Shown here one piece after another: positions 33,372 to 34,256 of a stretch of DNA of 34,256 nt. This DNA is from Eubacteriales Family XIII. Incertae Sedis bacterium. Lineage in GTDB: Bacteria; Bacillota; Clostridia; Peptostreptococcales; Anaerovoracaceae. The stretch lies in contig JAISMX010000044.1 of the NCBI GenBank assembly GCA_031276515.1, forward strand, positions 1 through 34,256, read 5' to 3'. The notes under the pieces were generated by a model that ran no database searches, was not told the DNA's origin, and saw only the letters and a program-made list of their open reading frames with translations. A program made the position numbers and the translations under genes. Each line of letters opens with the position of its first letter. The first letter of the stretch is position 1.

Positions 33372-34256
33372 TTACTTGATGTTGGCGATGTCCGGACCCG
33401 CGAACTCGACCGGCTTGCACTTCACGAACCCGCCGGCGCCCTTTTTCCCGAGAAATTTGCCGTCTTGATAGACGAGGGAACCCCTGCTGTAGGTCGCGAC
33501 GGGATAGCCCTTGAGCTTTACGCCCTCCCATACGGTGTGGTCGTTGTCGCCGTGCATCAGCTTGTTCTCTATCGTGAAGCTCTTCTTTGGATCGTAGAGC
33601 ACGATGTCCGCGTCGAGACCGACTTGAATCGCCCCTTTTTGCGCGGACAGCCCGAAGATCTTCGCGACGTTGGTCGCGCAGACCTCGACGGCCTTGTTAA
33701 AGCTGAGCCGCCCCTTGTTTGCCTCGGACAGGATGTAGGGGTACATGTTTTCGATGCCGGCGCAGCCGTTCGGAATCTTCGTGAAGTCGTCGAGACCCCA
33801 ATCCTTCTCCGCCTGCATGAAGGGGCAGTGATCCGTGGCCACCGTGGAGATGTCGCCGCGCAGCAAGCCCGCCCACAGCGCGTCTCGAGACTCCGCGCCC
33901 TTGATCGGCGGCGAGCATACCCAGTTTCTTCCGTCTTCCCGCTTGTAGACCTCGTTCGTGAAGTGCAGGTACTGCGGACAGGTTTCCGCGAAGATCGGGT
34001 AGCCCTCGTTTCGCGCGCGCGTGACCGCGTCCATGCCCTGCTTGTTCGCGAGATGGACGATGTAGAGGGGCGCGTTCAGGCTTTTTGCCCAGGCGATGGC
34101 CCTTTCGTCGGCCTCGCCCTCGACGAATTCCGGCCTCGACAGGTAGTGATGCCAAGCCGAGGTCTTGCCCTCCGCGAGGAAGCGCTTCACGAACATGTTC
34201 ACCATCTCGTTGTTCTCCGCGTGGACGGCGATCAGCGCGCCGATGCGCTTCGAGCG
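33372..34256 (-). CDS. Dihydropyrimidinase / D-hydantoinase family amidohydrolase (5' end outside window)
   Basis: The C-terminal 294 residues of a cyclic amidohydrolase; the frame stays open through base 34256, so the start lies outside. Visible: ALIAVHAENNEMVN, LYIVHLANKQGMDAV, AETCPQYLHFTNEVY, VCSPPIKGAESRDALW and STVATDHCPFM (metal ligands His/Asp), then NGCAGIENMYPYIL and GLDADIVLYDPKKSFTI. These are features of dihydropyrimidinase/hydantoinase (HydA) enzymes that open hydantoin or dihydropyrimidine rings. It is the first visible gene of the minus-strand run, 25 bases before the foldase gene. The exact substrate is not determined. Confidence 0.9.
   Translation of the reverse strand, partial: RSKRIGALIAVHAENNEMVNMFVKRFLAEGKTSAWHHYLSRPEFVEGEADERAIAWAKSLNAPLYIVHLANKQGMDAVTRARNEGYPIFAETCPQYLHFTNEVYKREDGRNWVCSPPIKGAESRDALWAGLLRGDISTVATDHCPFMQAEKDWGLDDFTKIPNGCAGIENMYPYILSEANKGRLSFNKAVEVCATNVAKIFGLSAQKGAIQVGLDADIVLYDPKKSFTIENKLMHGDNDHTVWEGVKLKGYPVATYSRGSLVYQDGKFLGKKGAGGFVKCKPVEFAGPDIANIK

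Overview
The window looks like a chromosomal segment of a high-G+C member of the Bacillota (Clostridia-like; a Christensenellales-type or other uncultured gut lineage is possible, but the order cannot be fixed from sequence alone). Support comes from an HrcA repressor with a perfect CIRCE operator, a Gram-positive style hrcA-grpE-dnaK-dnaJ operon, SpoVG, the glmU-prs-pth-mfd gene order next to hup, rqcP and a YabM/SpoVB-type flippase, and strong AGGAGG-type ribosome binding sites. No rRNA, tRNA or CRISPR array was seen.

Layout. (1) 1-2280 is a degraded accessory patch. It holds the tail of an Rpn/PD-(D/E)XK transposase-nuclease gene, a strongly AT-rich PGN_0703-like restriction endonuclease gene, a second and internally deleted Rpn copy, and a remnant of an AAA-ATPase-like/PD-(D/E)XK_9 protein. 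The two Rpn copies form a direct repeat around the AT-rich gene. (2) 2321-7357 is the class I heat-shock operon under CIRCE control. (3) 7395-8183 (minus) is a PHP-family histidinol-phosphatase. (4) 8317-14970 (plus) is a run of ECF sigma factor, zinc-type anti-sigma factor, polA, coaE and an oligopeptide-type lipoprotein. (5) 14978-19330 (minus) holds a MalT-like LuxR regulator and glgC. Between them lies a 215-bp element bounded by a perfect 22-bp inverted repeat. (6) spoVG (minus) diverges from murC-glmU(C-terminal half)-prs-pth-mfd (plus, 20188-27437). (7) 27444-34256 (minus) runs, in transcription order, hydantoinase (cut by the window edge), PrsA-like foldase lipoprotein, hisC, mtaD, a MurJ/SpoVB-like flippase, hup and rqcP. 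Several of these genes overlap by a few bases.

How the genes fit together. HrcA represses its own operon through CIRCE, and DnaK/DnaJ/GrpE form the chaperone machine. murC, GlmU, the MurJ-like flippase and glgC serve cell-wall and glycogen metabolism. prs, hisC and hisJ touch PRPP/histidine supply. pth, rqcP and mfd handle stalled ribosomes and stalled RNA polymerase. The most unusual items are the nuclease island, the 22-bp inverted-repeat element, the stand-alone acetyltransferase half of GlmU, a terminator-like hairpin in the leader of the LuxR-type gene, and terminators that overlap coding or start regions (spoVG, hup/rqcP).
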